DNA from: Methylibium sp.
GTDB lineage: Bacteria; Pseudomonadota; Gammaproteobacteria; Burkholderiales; Burkholderiaceae_C
Assembly (NCBI RefSeq): GCF_013817345.1
Contig: NZ_JACDCW010000031.1
Location: forward strand, 1 to 38,640
Reading direction: 5' to 3'
DNA: 38,640 nucleotides
Below, piece after piece: positions 24,701 through 33,432 of the stretch. The notes beneath the pieces were generated by a model. It was not told the origin of the DNA. It did not search any database and saw only the letters and a program-made list of their open reading frames with translations. A program made the translations under genes and the position numbers. Positions within the stretch are counted from its first letter, which is position 1; the number at the start of each line of letters is the position of its first letter.

Positions 24701-25761
24701 CGACGACCAACCCTGTGCTGGTGGAAGTGATGCGCGGCGGCGCGGTCGAGTCGGCCCACCGCGGCGCACTGGCGGTGCTCGATGCGGACGGCACCATTGC
24801 CTGCTCGCTCGGCGACACCACGCGGCCGATCTTCCCGCGTTCCGCCGTCAAGGCGCTGCAGGCGCTGGCGCTGGTGGAAAGCGGTGCGGCCGATCGCCTG
24901 CGGCTCGGCGACGAGGCGCTCGCGCTGGCCTGCGCCTCGCACAACGGCGAGCCGGATCACACGCGGGTTGCGGCCGACATGCTCGCCAGCGTGGGGCAGG
25001 GCGCCGGCGTGCTCGAATGCGGCGTTCACTGGCCGGCGCTCGAGAGCGCCCAGCGGGATCTGGCGGCGCGCGGCGAGCGGCCGAATGCGCTGCACAACAA
25101 CTGCTCCGGCAAGCATGCCGGCTTTGTGTGCCTGGCCTGCGTGATGGCCTCCGATGCGGGGCACGAGCCGCGTAGCTGGCTCGGCGGCTACGTTTCGCCG
25201 GAGCATCCGCTGATGCGCGAGATCACCGCTACCCTGGCGGGCATCACCGGCGCCGACCTCGACCGCGCACCCCGCGGGACCGACGGCTGCTCGATCCCCA
25301 CCTACGGCATCGCACTGCGCGCGCTCGCCCTCGGCTTCGCCCGCCTGGGCACCGGCACCGGGCTGGCGCCGGAGCGGGCCTGGGCTGCGCAAAGACTGCG
25401 AGCGGCGGTCGCGGCGCACCCCTTCATGGTCGCCGGCACCGGTCGCTTCGACACGCTGGTCATGCAGCGGCTGGGCGCGCGCGCCTTCGTCAAGGTGGGT
25501 GCCGAGGGCGTGTATTGCGCCGCACTGCCGGAGCGCGGCCTGGGCGTGGCGCTGAAGATCGACGACGGCAGCACCGTCCGCGCTGCCGAGGTGGTGATGG
25601 CCGCAGCCATCGAGGTGCTGGTACCGCTGAACGACGACGAACGGACGTTCATGCGCGCGTTCAGCGAAACCACGATGCTCAACTGGAGCGGCCTCGAGGT
25701 CGGCGGCTTGCGCGCCAGCGCTGCATTGCGCAGTGCGCTGGCCGCCGGTGCGCCGCCGTGA
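24697..25761 (+). CDS. L-asparaginase, zinc-dependent Rhizobium etli (ReAV) type
   Basis: This 354-residue asparaginase belongs to the class exemplified by R. etli ReAV, unrelated to the E. coli enzymes. The residues known from that family are visible. The catalytic pair S49/K52 is in PRSAVKALQ and the second Ser S81 is in ACASHNGEP. The zinc site is C136 and K139 in NCSGKHAGF, with C198 in DGCSIP. It hydrolyses L-asparagine to aspartate and ammonia. It is translationally coupled to dtd by a 4-bp overlap, and an unexplained 10-bp palindrome lies 46 bp after the stop. Confidence 0.9.
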   Translation: MTTTNPVLVEVMRGGAVESAHRGALAVLDADGTIACSLGDTTRPIFPRSAVKALQALALVESGAADRLRLGDEALALACASHNGEPDHTRVAADMLASVGQGAGVLECGVHWPALESAQRDLAARGERPNALHNNCSGKHAGFVCLACVMASDAGHEPRSWLGGYVSPEHPLMREITATLAGITGADLDRAPRGTDGCSIPTYGIALRALALGFARLGTGTGLAPERAWAAQRLRAAVAAHPFMVAGTGRFDTLVMQRLGARAFVKVGAEGVYCAALPERGLGVALKIDDGSTVRAAEVVMAAAIEVLVPLNDDERTFMRAFSETTMLNWSGLEVGGLRASAALRSALAAGAPP

Positions 25762-25806
25762 GCGGCCCGCCGTGCCGCACGAGTCGTCCCCGCTCGATTC
25801 CCTTGG

Positions 25807-25835
25807 CGTCAGGCGCGCGCGGCTAGCGCCTGACG
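25807..25835 (+). other. Perfect inverted repeat after the asparaginase gene
   Basis: CGTCAGGCGC (25807-25816) pairs perfectly with GCGCCTGACG (25826-25835) around a 9-nt loop. There is no T run after it, so it is not a classical terminator for the asparaginase operon. It may stabilise the mRNA 3' end or assist Rho-dependent termination. Confidence 0.5.
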
Positions 25836-25849
25836 AAAGCTCCGGACAT

Positions 25850-25875
25850 AAAAAGAGCCACTCGAAGAGCGGCTC
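25850..25875 (-). terminator. Rho-independent terminator of the minus-strand Bug-receptor operon
   Basis: Read on the minus strand, GAGCCGCTC and GAGTGGCTC form a 9-bp stem (one G-U pair) with a TTC loop, followed directly by TTTTT. It lies about 100 bp downstream of the Bug receptor stop. Confidence 0.8.
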
Positions 25876-25978
25876 GAAGGAACGAGGAGCGACGAAAACT
25901 TTGCGGCAGCCGAAGCTGCGCGGCTTGTCAGCCGGTCCCGCTGGCGGTCAGCCGGGCGGGATCGGCCGGCAGGCGGTA

Positions 25979-26947
25979 TCAGTCAGCGTACTGGCCAGCG
26001 GCCTTGATGACCGGGACCCACTTGGCGGTCTCGGACTCGACCCACTTGCGGTGCTCAGCCGGGCTGGTGCGCTCATCGGCCACGATGACGGCGCCAAGCG
26101 CCTCTTCTCGCTTGATGAACTCCGGATCCTTGAGCGCGACCTTCAACGCGGCATTGAGCTTGTCGACCACCGCCTTGGGCGTTCCCTGGGGAGCGTACAG
26201 ACCGTGCCAGATGCTGACGTTGAAGCCCTTCATGCCCGATTCGTCGAGCGTGGGCAGCTTGGCAAGCACCTCGGTGGTCAGACGCTTGGGGGTGGTCACT
26301 GCGAAGGCCTTGACCTTGCCGCCGGCAATCTGCGGCGTGGTGTTGGTGGTCTGGTCGCACATGATGTCGACCTGGCCGCCGATGAGGTCGGTCAGCGCCG
26401 GGGCGGTCCCCTTGTAGGGCACGGTCTGCATGTCGATCCCGAGCGTCTTTTGGAACATCAGACCGCACAAGTGCGATGCCGCACCCAGGCCGGCGTTGGC
26501 AAGGTTGATCTTGCCCTCGTTGGCCTTGAGCCACTTGGTCAGTTCAGCGTAGTTGTTGGCGGGCAGGGTGGGCCGACCGATCAGGGTCATCGGCACTTCG
26601 TTGATGAGGCCCAGGTGCTCGAAATCGGGAACCTTGTACTGGATGTTGCGGTACAGGCCGGGCGCGGTCGCCATGCCGATGTGATGCAGCAGGAGCGTGT
26701 AGCCGTCCGGCGTGGCCTTGGCGGTGCGGGTGGCGCCGAGCGTGCCGCCGGCACCAGCGACGTTTTCGATGACGATGGTGGCGCCGCCCAGGGGCGTGCG
26801 CATGGCCTCGGCGAAATCGCGCGCGACCTTGTCGGTCGGGCCGCCGGCCGAGAACGGCACGATGATGGTGATGGGCTTTTCCGGGTATTCGGCAAGTGCG
26901 CCGGTGGCGGCGAGGGCCAGGGCAGAGGCAATCAGCAAGCGGTTCAT
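25979..26947 (-). CDS. Bug-family (TctC-like) periplasmic solute receptor
   Basis: This 322-residue tripartite tricarboxylate transporter-type receptor has a signal peptide ending at ALAE (about residue 19). It then shows the Bug hallmark YPEKPITIIVPFSAGGPTD, NVAGAGGTLGATRTAKATPDGYTLL, and the ligand-cleft region GLGAASHLCGLMFQKTLGIDMQTVPYKGTAPALTDLIGGQVDIMCD. Such proteins bind carboxylates or amides. No TctA/TctB membrane partners are nearby, which is common for the many orphan Bug proteins of Burkholderiales. An AAGGAG site precedes the ATG. It lies 108 bp downstream of the FAD/Fe-S oxidoreductase on the same strand and probably belongs to its transcription unit. Confidence 0.92.
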   Translation of the reverse strand: MNRLLIASALALAATGALAEYPEKPITIIVPFSAGGPTDKVARDFAEAMRTPLGGATIVIENVAGAGGTLGATRTAKATPDGYTLLLHHIGMATAPGLYRNIQYKVPDFEHLGLINEVPMTLIGRPTLPANNYAELTKWLKANEGKINLANAGLGAASHLCGLMFQKTLGIDMQTVPYKGTAPALTDLIGGQVDIMCDQTTNTTPQIAGGKVKAFAVTTPKRLTTEVLAKLPTLDESGMKGFNVSIWHGLYAPQGTPKAVVDKLNAALKVALKDPEFIKREEALGAVIVADERTSPAEHRKWVESETAKWVPVIKAAGQYAD

Positions 26948-27055
26948 GGAGGGTGCTCCTTCAGCAAGTCGTTGAGTGACGGGGCCATGCTAAGACCCTC
27001 GCTCGTGCGAACCATGCCGGGAACTACGTAAGCAACGGCCCGGGGTTGGGCGCAT

Positions 27056-30000
27056 TCAAGTGGACGCCTGCGAGGGCTCCAGCAGATGATCCGCAAGCAC
27101 GCGTGCGACGTGCAGCGCACTGCGCTGTGCGCCGTCTTGAATCTGGTGGCGGCAGCTGGTTCCATCGGCGACGATCAGTGCTTCGGGCGCGGCGCGCACC
27201 GCAGGCAGCAGGGAAAGTTCTGCCATCTGCATCGACACGGCATGGTGCTCGGCCTCGTAGCCGAAGCTGCCGGCCATGCCGCAACAGGAGCTTTCGATCA
27301 GTTGCGGCTCGGCGCCCGGAATCAGCTGCAGCACTTCGAGCACCGGCGGCATGGCGCCGAACGCCTTCTGGTGGCAGTGGCCATGCACGAGCATGGCCTG
27401 GGTGGCGGGCCGCAGGCTCACCTTGAAGCGGCCGGCACGCACTTCGCGTGCGATGAACTCTTCGAGCAGCAGCGCCTGGCCGGCCACCACGGCGGCCGCT
27501 TCGCCCAGGCCCATGACCAGGAACTCGTCGCGCAGCGTGAGCAGGCAGGAGGGCTCCAGGCCGACGATGGCGATGCCGCGCTGCGCGAAGGGCAGCAGGG
27601 CATCGAGCAGTTCGCGCGCCTTGACTTTCGCCTCATCGACCATGCCCGCGGCGAGGTAGGTGCGTCCGCAGCAGTGATGGCCGCCCGACTTGTGCGTGAC
27701 GTGCACCGCGTAACCGGCGGCACGCAGCACCTGCAATGCCGCCAGCGCGTTCTCGGTTTCGAAACTGCCGTTGAAGGTATCGACGAACAGCACCACGGCC
27801 TTCTCGGCGGCAAGCGCTTCCTCGCGAGTGGCGATCGGCAGCGAGGGCGCGCGCCGCCAGAAGCTGTCGCGGCGGAATTGCGGCAGGCGGCGCTTGGCCG
27901 CAAGGCCGAGCCAGCGCTCGCTCAGGCGCGCCCCGCCGGGCAGGCGGTCGCGCAGGTTGGCGAGCCAGGGTGCGCGGTCGGCCCAGTGTGCCAGCTCTGG
28001 CAGTGCGGCGACGAGCCGGTCTTTCAGGCGCGAGCCGTGCCGCGCGCGGTACTGCGCGGCGAACTCGAGCTTCATCTTCGCCATGTCCACGCCGGTCGGA
28101 CAGTCGCGCTTGCAACCCTTGCAGCCCACGCAAAGGTCGAGGGCTTGTTTCACCGCTTCGCTGGTGAAACCGCCCTCGACCTGGGGGTCGAGGCGGACAG
28201 GGCTGCTCCCTCCCCCAGCCCCTCCCTCCGAGAGGGAGGGGAGCAATGGCCCGGCGGAGGGGAGAAGCTGGCCGGACAGGGCCAGGCGCAGGGTGTTGGC
28301 TCGGCCGCGGGTGCTGTGGACTTCGTCGCGCGTGACGCGAAAGCTGGGGCACATGGTGCCGGCGTCGAACTTGCGGCAGTGGCCGTTGTTGTTGCACATC
28401 TCGACGGCCTTGGCGAGGCCGCCCGTGTTGTCGCCGCCGGTGCCTGGCGCGGTGGTCTTCTCGGTGACGGGATCGTTCTGCACGTTCCAGACCGACCAGT
28501 CGAACACCGGCTTAAGCGGGATCGTCCGATAGCCGGGCGGGTAGCGGAACAGGCTGGAGTCGTCCATCTTCGGCGGATCGACGATCTTGCCGGGGTTCAT
28601 CAGCTTGCCGGGATCGAGATGCTGCTTGATGGCGCGGAAGGCCTCGTCGATCTTGGGGCCGAACTGCCAGCGGATCCACTCGCCGCGGCACAGGCCGTCG
28701 CCGTGCTCGCCGCTGTAGGCGCCCTTGTACTTGCGCACCAGCGCGGCGGCTTCCTCGGCGATGGAGCGCATCTTGGCGGCGCCGCCCGTCGCTCCGCCCC
28801 GGCGCATGTCGAGGATGGGCCGCACGTGCAGCGTGCCGACCGAGGCGTGGGCATACCAGGTGCCGCGCGAGCCGTGGCGGGCGAACACTTCGGTGAGCGC
28901 GTCGGTGTACTCGGCCAGATGCTCGAGCGGCACTGCGCAGTCCTCGATGAAGCTGACCGGCTTGCCGTCGCCCTTGAGGCTCATCATGATGTTGAGGCCC
29001 GCCTTGCGCACCTCCCACAGCGCCTTTTGCGCCGCGTCCTCGCGCAGCTCGACCACGCTGCCGGGCAGGCCCAGGTCGCCCATCAGCTCACCCAATTGCG
29101 CAAGCTTGGGCAGCAGCGCGGCCTTGTCTTCACCGCTGAACTCGACCAGCAGGATCGCGTCGGGCGCGCCGATGAGCGCGGCATCGATGGTCGGCCGGAA
29201 AGCCGGGTTCTCCCGCGAGAGCTCGATCATCGTGCGATCGACCAGCTCCACCGCGGTCGGCTGCAGCTTGACGATGTGCTGCGCCGAATCCATCGCCGCG
29301 TGAAAGCTGGGGAAGTTGACGACGCCCAGCAGCTTGGCTCGGGGGAGCGGACTGAGCTTGAGCTTGAGCGAGCGGGTGAAGGCCAGCGTGCCCTCGGCCC
29401 CGACCAGCAGATGCGCCAGGTTGACGCTGCCGTCGCCGGTGTAGGGCCGTTCGCTTTGCGGCCGGAAGATGTCGAGGTTGTAGCCGCCCACGCGGCGCAT
29501 CACCTTGGGCCACAGCGCGTCGATTTCGGCGGCGTGCTGCTCGGCCAGGCCGCGCAGGAAGCCGGCGATCCGGCGCTCCGTGGGGCCGAGCGTGGCGAGC
29601 GGACCGAACGAGACCTCCCTGCCGTCGGCGAGCCACGCATCGATGCCCAGCACGTTGTGCACCATGTTGCCGTAGGCGATGGAGCGCGAGCCGCAGGAGT
29701 TGTTGCCGGCCATGCCGCCGAGCGTGGCCTGTGCGCTGGTCGAGACATCGACCGGGAACCACAGGCCGTGGCGCTTGAGTTCGGCATTGAGGTGGTCGAG
29801 CACCAGGCCGGGCTCGACCTGCGCTGTCATCGCCTCGCGATCGACGGCGAGCAGCCGGCGCAGGTACTTGCTGGTGTCGATGACCAGCGCCGTGCCGGTT
29901 GTCTGGCCGCATTGCGACGTGCCGCCGCCGCGCGGCAGCAGGGGCGCGTTCAGGGAGCGGGCGATGACGATCGCGATGGCGACGTCCTGCGGCGTCTTCG

Positions 30001-30214
30001 GCACGAACACGCCCACAGGCAGGGCCTGATAGATCGATGCGTCGGTCGCGTAACGGCCGCGCGAGGCCGCATCGAAGAGCACCTCGCCCTGCGTCTCCAC
30101 GGCCAGGCGGCGGGCCAGCTCGGCGGCTTCGGCCGTGCCGGGGCTCGTGCGTTGGGCGGCGGGGGAGGCAGGAGCCGGCCCGCTCTGAGCCTGCGTCGGC
30201 AACGGCGCGTTCAT
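27056..30214 (-). CDS. FAD-binding and Fe-S cluster oxidoreductase (YdiJ/D-2-hydroxyacid dehydrogenase type)
   Basis: This 1052-residue fusion starts with a GlcD-like FAD-binding domain (PP-loop LPRGGGTSQCGQTTG, then MAGNNSCGSRSIAYGNM). A C-terminal FAD-oxidase domain contains HASVGTLHVRPILD and SGEHGDGLCRGEWI. The Fe-S part has CNNNGHCRKFDAGTMCPS and CVGCKGCKRDCPTGVDM, and the C-terminus carries the CCG-type motifs HHCCGRTY and ESSCCGMAGSFGYE. E. coli YdiJ and relatives (about 1000-1020 residues) oxidise D-2-hydroxyacids such as 2-hydroxyglutarate or lactate. An extra stretch of about 30 residues at roughly 650-682 comes from a palindromic repeat. Its ATG overlaps the stop of the GntR gene (30211-30214). 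Confidence 0.93.
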   Translation of the reverse strand: MNAPLPTQAQSGPAPASPAAQRTSPGTAEAAELARRLAVETQGEVLFDAASRGRYATDASIYQALPVGVFVPKTPQDVAIAIVIARSLNAPLLPRGGGTSQCGQTTGTALVIDTSKYLRRLLAVDREAMTAQVEPGLVLDHLNAELKRHGLWFPVDVSTSAQATLGGMAGNNSCGSRSIAYGNMVHNVLGIDAWLADGREVSFGPLATLGPTERRIAGFLRGLAEQHAAEIDALWPKVMRRVGGYNLDIFRPQSERPYTGDGSVNLAHLLVGAEGTLAFTRSLKLKLSPLPRAKLLGVVNFPSFHAAMDSAQHIVKLQPTAVELVDRTMIELSRENPAFRPTIDAALIGAPDAILLVEFSGEDKAALLPKLAQLGELMGDLGLPGSVVELREDAAQKALWEVRKAGLNIMMSLKGDGKPVSFIEDCAVPLEHLAEYTDALTEVFARHGSRGTWYAHASVGTLHVRPILDMRRGGATGGAAKMRSIAEEAAALVRKYKGAYSGEHGDGLCRGEWIRWQFGPKIDEAFRAIKQHLDPGKLMNPGKIVDPPKMDDSSLFRYPPGYRTIPLKPVFDWSVWNVQNDPVTEKTTAPGTGGDNTGGLAKAVEMCNNNGHCRKFDAGTMCPSFRVTRDEVHSTRGRANTLRLALSGQLLPSAGPLLPSLSEGGAGGGSSPVRLDPQVEGGFTSEAVKQALDLCVGCKGCKRDCPTGVDMAKMKLEFAAQYRARHGSRLKDRLVAALPELAHWADRAPWLANLRDRLPGGARLSERWLGLAAKRRLPQFRRDSFWRRAPSLPIATREEALAAEKAVVLFVDTFNGSFETENALAALQVLRAAGYAVHVTHKSGGHHCCGRTYLAAGMVDEAKVKARELLDALLPFAQRGIAIVGLEPSCLLTLRDEFLVMGLGEAAAVVAGQALLLEEFIAREVRAGRFKVSLRPATQAMLVHGHCHQKAFGAMPPVLEVLQLIPGAEPQLIESSCCGMAGSFGYEAEHHAVSMQMAELSLLPAVRAAPEALIVADGTSCRHQIQDGAQRSALHVARVLADHLLEPSQAST
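28174..28244. repeat. Palindromic repeat inserted in frame in the oxidoreductase gene
   Basis: CCCCTCCCTC (28219-28228) and GAGGGAGGGG (28232-28241) form a perfect 10-bp stem around CGA. The flanking GCTCCC (28205-28210) can pair with GGGAGC (28239-28244). A second perfect stem is CCTCGACC / GGTCGAGG (28174-28193). The pyrimidine-rich composition is unlike the surrounding codons and resembles intergenic palindromes common in Burkholderiales. In the gene's frame it encodes a Pro/Leu/Ser/Gly-rich linker (PLLPSLSEGGAGGGSSP). Confidence 0.6.
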
Positions 30215-30927
30215 GCGCGCGCCTTGCGCGGTGCCCGCGCGCTTGCTGCCTTGGCAGTGGGCTCGGCGCCGGTGCGCATCAATTCGAGCACCGCATCGCG
30301 CTTGTGCATCAGGTGCTGAACCATCAGTGAGCGCAGCCCGGCGGCGTCGCGCGTGCTCAGCATCTCGACCATCCGCTCATGCTCTTGCACCGCGTGCAGC
30401 CACTTGCGCTCGTCGAAGTTGGAGCGAAAGCGCAGGGCCTGCAGGCGCGCGTTGACGGTGCGGTAGGTGTGCGTGAGCACGGCATTGCCGGCGGCCGCGT
30501 TCATGGCGTTGTGGATCAGCGCATTGAGCCGGTAGTAGGTGGACAGGTCGCGCCGCGTGTGTGCTGCGAGCATTTCGTAGTGCAGCGCCCGTATTTCGGC
30601 CAGCTGGATGGCATCGATGCGCTGTGCGGCGAGTTCGCCCGACTGCGCCTCCAGGCCGGCGATGACCTCGAAGGTGTCGGCCACGTCCTGCTCCGAAAGC
30701 TGGGTGGCCACGGCGCCGCGGTTGGGCAGCAGCTCGACAAGGCCTTCGGCGGCCAGCATGCGGACCGCTTCGCGCAACGGCGTGCGCGAGACCTGCAGCT
30801 GCTCGCACAGCTCGCGTTCGTTGAGCTTTGCGCCTGGCGCGATCTCGCCTTCGACGATGCGTTGGCGCAGCCGCACCGCCACCTGCTGGTGCAGCACCTG
30901 ACCCGGGATCGCCACGATGTCGGCCAT
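30211..30927 (-). CDS. GntR-family (FadR/FCD type) transcriptional regulator
   Basis: From ATG 30927 this is 238 residues. An N-terminal winged helix shows the GntR pattern VAVRLRQRIVEGEIAPGAKLNERELCEQLQVSRTPLREAVRMLAAEGLVELLPNRG, seen here in pieces, and is followed by an all-helical FCD ligand-binding domain with the metal-type residues in NALIHNAMNAAAGN and HERMVEML. The C-terminus is basic (SARAPRKARA). FCD regulators usually bind carboxylic acids. An upstream ATG at 30948 would add seven residues. The gene overlaps the oxidoreductase start by 4 bp and is divergent from the aminotransferase. Two near-identical operator-like sites lie between them. Confidence 0.92.
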   Translation of the reverse strand: MADIVAIPGQVLHQQVAVRLRQRIVEGEIAPGAKLNERELCEQLQVSRTPLREAVRMLAAEGLVELLPNRGAVATQLSEQDVADTFEVIAGLEAQSGELAAQRIDAIQLAEIRALHYEMLAAHTRRDLSTYYRLNALIHNAMNAAAGNAVLTHTYRTVNARLQALRFRSNFDERKWLHAVQEHERMVEMLSTRDAAGLRSLMVQHLMHKRDAVLELMRTGAEPTAKAASARAPRKARA

Positions 30928-30948
30928 TGACTTCCTTTGTGCCGGCAT

Positions 30949-30977
30949 ATTTTGTATTCAAAAAAGCACCCGGTCAA
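30949..30977 (-). promoter_or_regulatory. Candidate promoter of the GntR-oxidoreductase operon
   Basis: On the minus strand TTGACC (30977-30972) and CAAAAT (30954-30949) are spaced 17 bp. The -10 overlaps the operator-like site at 30951-30963, so binding there would block this promoter, which fits autoregulation. Confidence 0.45.
30951..30963 (+). promoter_or_regulatory. Putative GntR operator, site 1
   Basis: TTTGTATTCAAAA is a pseudo-palindrome matching site 2 at 12 of 13 positions. It lies 23 bp before the GntR start and resembles the TTGTATACAA-like sites of FCD regulators. Confidence 0.5.
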
Positions 30978-31015
30978 ACCCGAACACTACAGGTCCGCCC
31001 TCTTGACAGCAATGC

Positions 31016-31028
31016 TTTGTATGCAAAA
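31016..31028 (+). promoter_or_regulatory. Putative GntR operator, site 2
   Basis: TTTGTATGCAAAA lies 65 bp from site 1 (centre to centre) and 24 bp before the aminotransferase ATG. It sits just after a consensus -35 hexamer TTGACA (31003-31008), so it would overlap the promoter of the plus-strand arm. Confidence 0.5.
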
Positions 31029-31052
31029 CTGGCCGCCTTCACGGAGACGTTC

Positions 31053-32303
31053 ATGATCGCGCTCGACCACCATCCCAGCGGCCGCCATTTTCTGCAGATT
31101 CCCGGCCCCAGCCCGGTGCCCGATCGCATCCTGCGGGCGATGAGTCTGCCCACCATCGACCACCGCGGGCCCGAATTCGCGCAGCTCGGCCTGAAGGTAC
31201 TCGCCGGAATCGGTCAGGTGTTTCAGACGCGCGGGCCGGTGGCGATCTATCCCGCCTCGGGCACGGGCGCTTGGGAAGCGGCGCTGGTCAACACGCTGAG
31301 CCCGGGCGATGCGGTGCTCATGTACGACGGCGGGCAGTTCGCCGCGCTGTGGCAAAAGCTGGCGTTGCGTCTCGGTTTGAAGCCGGAGTTCATCGCACTA
31401 CCGGGCCTTGATGCGGAGACCGGTCTGCCCAACAGTTGGCGGCGCGGCGTGCAGGCCGAGCTGATCGAGCAGCGCCTGCGCGCCGACTCCGCGCATGCCA
31501 TCAAGGCCGTGTGCGTGGTGCACAACGAGACCTCCACCGGCGTCACCTCCGACGTCCCTGCCGTGCGCCGCGCTCTCGATGCCGCCGCGCACCCGGCACT
31601 GCTGCTGGTCGACACCATCTCAGGCCTGGCGAGCGCCGACTACCGCCATGACGAATGGGGCATCGATGTGTCCATCAGCGGCTCGCAGAAGGGCCTCATG
31701 CTGCCGCCGGGCATCAGCTTCAACGCCGTCTCGGCCAAGGCGCTGGCGGCCAGCAAGACGGCGGCACTGCCCAAGGCCTTCTGGGCCTGGGACGAAATCT
31801 TCGAGATGAACCGGACCGGCTACTGGCCGACCACGCCCAACACCAACCTGCTCTACGGTCTTTCCGAAGCGCTCGACCTGCTGCTCGATCCGGCCACCGG
31901 CGGGTTGGAGGCAGTGTTCGCGCGCCACCGGCGCTGGGGCGAGGGTGTGCGTGCAGCGGTTCGTGCCTGGGGCCTGCCGATCCAGTGTGCCGATCCGGCC
32001 GTGTATTCGCCGGTGCTCACCGGCGTGGTCACGCCCGTGGGCGTCGATGCCGACGCGCTGCGCAAGCTCATTCACCAGCGCTTCGATCTTTCGCTGGGCA
32101 CTGGCCTGGGCAAGCTCAAGGGCCGCATGTTCCGCATCGGCCATCTCGGCGACTGCAACGACCTCACCTTGATGGCGGCGCTGGCCGGCTGCGAGATGGG
32201 GCTCAAGCTCGCCGGCGTCAAGCTCGCCGCAAGCGGCGTGCAGGCCGCGATGGACCACTTCGCCGCGCATCCGCAGCAGCAGCCGCTGCTCGCGGCGGCC
32301 TGA
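31053..32303 (+). CDS. Class V aminotransferase (serine-glyoxylate / alanine-glyoxylate type)
   Basis: This 416-residue PLP enzyme of fold type I, class V, resembles serine-glyoxylate aminotransferase. Markers are the N-terminal HFLQIPGPSPVPDRILRAM, HRGPEF, YPASGTGAWEAAL (PLP phosphate region), VVHNETSTGV, DTISGLASADYRHDEWGID and the Schiff-base Lys K213 in SGSQKGLMLPPG. It transfers an amino group from serine or alanine to a 2-oxoacid, often glyoxylate. The start at 31053 has GGAG 7 nt upstream. It leads the plus-strand arm of the island, with the GntR sites and a TTGACA just before it. The real substrates are unknown. Confidence 0.92.
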   Translation: MIALDHHPSGRHFLQIPGPSPVPDRILRAMSLPTIDHRGPEFAQLGLKVLAGIGQVFQTRGPVAIYPASGTGAWEAALVNTLSPGDAVLMYDGGQFAALWQKLALRLGLKPEFIALPGLDAETGLPNSWRRGVQAELIEQRLRADSAHAIKAVCVVHNETSTGVTSDVPAVRRALDAAAHPALLLVDTISGLASADYRHDEWGIDVSISGSQKGLMLPPGISFNAVSAKALAASKTAALPKAFWAWDEIFEMNRTGYWPTTPNTNLLYGLSEALDLLLDPATGGLEAVFARHRRWGEGVRAAVRAWGLPIQCADPAVYSPVLTGVVTPVGVDADALRKLIHQRFDLSLGTGLGKLKGRMFRIGHLGDCNDLTLMAALAGCEMGLKLAGVKLAASGVQAAMDHFAAHPQQQPLLAAA

Positions 32304-32444
32304 GTCGAGAGCGCCGCGGCGCGACCGGACGACAGCATGCAAGAACGCATCCTCTTCGAGCGTCAACGCCCGACCGAGGCCCCTCTTCACGACGAACCGG
32401 CTGCACCCCGAGCCGGCCCCAGCCCCTCGACCAGGAGACAAACC

Positions 32445-33425
32445 ATGAGAAAGACCCTTGCAGCGTGCGCGATGCTGATCGCCGGCAGTTTCACCCTACC
32501 CGCCCAGGCGCAGACGGAATTGAAACTCGGTCACGTGGGCGGCCCCGGCTCGCTGTTCGAGCTGTCGGCCAACGAGTTCGCGCGCCGCGCCAACGCGGCG
32601 CTGGGCGACAAGGCCAAGGTGGTGGTGTTCGGCTCCAGCCAGCTCGGCGGCGACCGCGAGATGATGCAAAAGCTCCGCCTGGGCACGCTGGAGTTCTCGC
32701 TGCCTTCCACCGTGATGTCTTCTGAGGTCGATGCCTTCGGCATGTTCGAGATGCCTTACCTCGTGAAGAACCGCGAGCACATGCAGAAGATCGAGAAGGA
32801 CGTCGTGTGGCCAACGCTGGCGCCGATGGCCGAGGACAAGGGCTACAAGCTGCTGGCGGTGTGGGAGAACGGCTTTCGGCACATCACCACCAGCGGCAAG
32901 CCCATCGTCAAGCCGGCCGACCTGGGCGGCATGAAACTGCGCGTGCCGCAGGGCAAATGGCGCGTGAAGATGTTCCAGGCCTACGGTGCGAACCCGTCGC
33001 CGATGGCTTTGTCGGAAGTGTTCGTGGCGCTGCAGACGGGCGTGATGGACGGCCAGGAGAACCCGCTCACGCAGATCTATTCGTCGAAGTTCCAGGAAGT
33101 GCAGAAGCACCTGTCGCTGACCGGCCACGTCTACACCCCCGCCTATCTGGCCATCGGCGCGAACAAGTGGAAGTCGCTGCCGGCCGACGTTCGCGCCATC
33201 CTCGAGAAGACCGCCAAGGAAACGCAGGCCTACGTGTACGAGCAGGCCGCCAAGCTCGACGACGACCTGCTGGCCAAGCTCAAGGCCGGTGGCATGCAGG
33301 TCAACGAGGCCGACAAGGACGCCTTCATCGAAGCCAGCAAGTCGGTCTATGAGGACTTCGGCAAGGAAGTGCCGGCCGGCGGCAAGCTGGTCGACAAGGC
33401 CATCGCACTCGGCAAGGGCATGTAA
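32445..33425 (+). CDS. TRAP transporter substrate-binding protein (DctP family)
   Basis: This 326-residue periplasmic receptor has a signal peptide cleaved near AQAQ (about residue 24). The DctP fold follows with LKLGHVGGPGSLFELSANEFARR, VFGSSQLGGDREMMQKLRLGTLEF, MKLRVPQGKWRVKMFQAYGANPSPMALSEVFVALQTGVMDGQENP (the carboxylate-binding Arg lies in the MKLRVP segment), and a C-terminal helix. TRAP receptors bind organic acids such as C4-dicarboxylates or 2-oxo/hydroxy acids. The start is chosen for AGGAGA at 32433-32438 and the signal peptide. A strong hairpin separates it from the permease genes. Confidence 0.94.
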   Translation: MRKTLAACAMLIAGSFTLPAQAQTELKLGHVGGPGSLFELSANEFARRANAALGDKAKVVVFGSSQLGGDREMMQKLRLGTLEFSLPSTVMSSEVDAFGMFEMPYLVKNREHMQKIEKDVVWPTLAPMAEDKGYKLLAVWENGFRHITTSGKPIVKPADLGGMKLRVPQGKWRVKMFQAYGANPSPMALSEVFVALQTGVMDGQENPLTQIYSSKFQEVQKHLSLTGHVYTPAYLAIGANKWKSLPADVRAILEKTAKETQAYVYEQAAKLDDDLLAKLKAGGMQVNEADKDAFIEASKSVYEDFGKEVPAGGKLVDKAIALGKGM

Positions 33426-33432
33426 TCCTTCC

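Noticed and set aside
32304-32444. Possible small gene or longer N-terminus before the TRAP receptor (ATG 32337)
   Set aside because: The extra residues precede a perfect signal peptide at 32445, which also has its own AGGAGA site.
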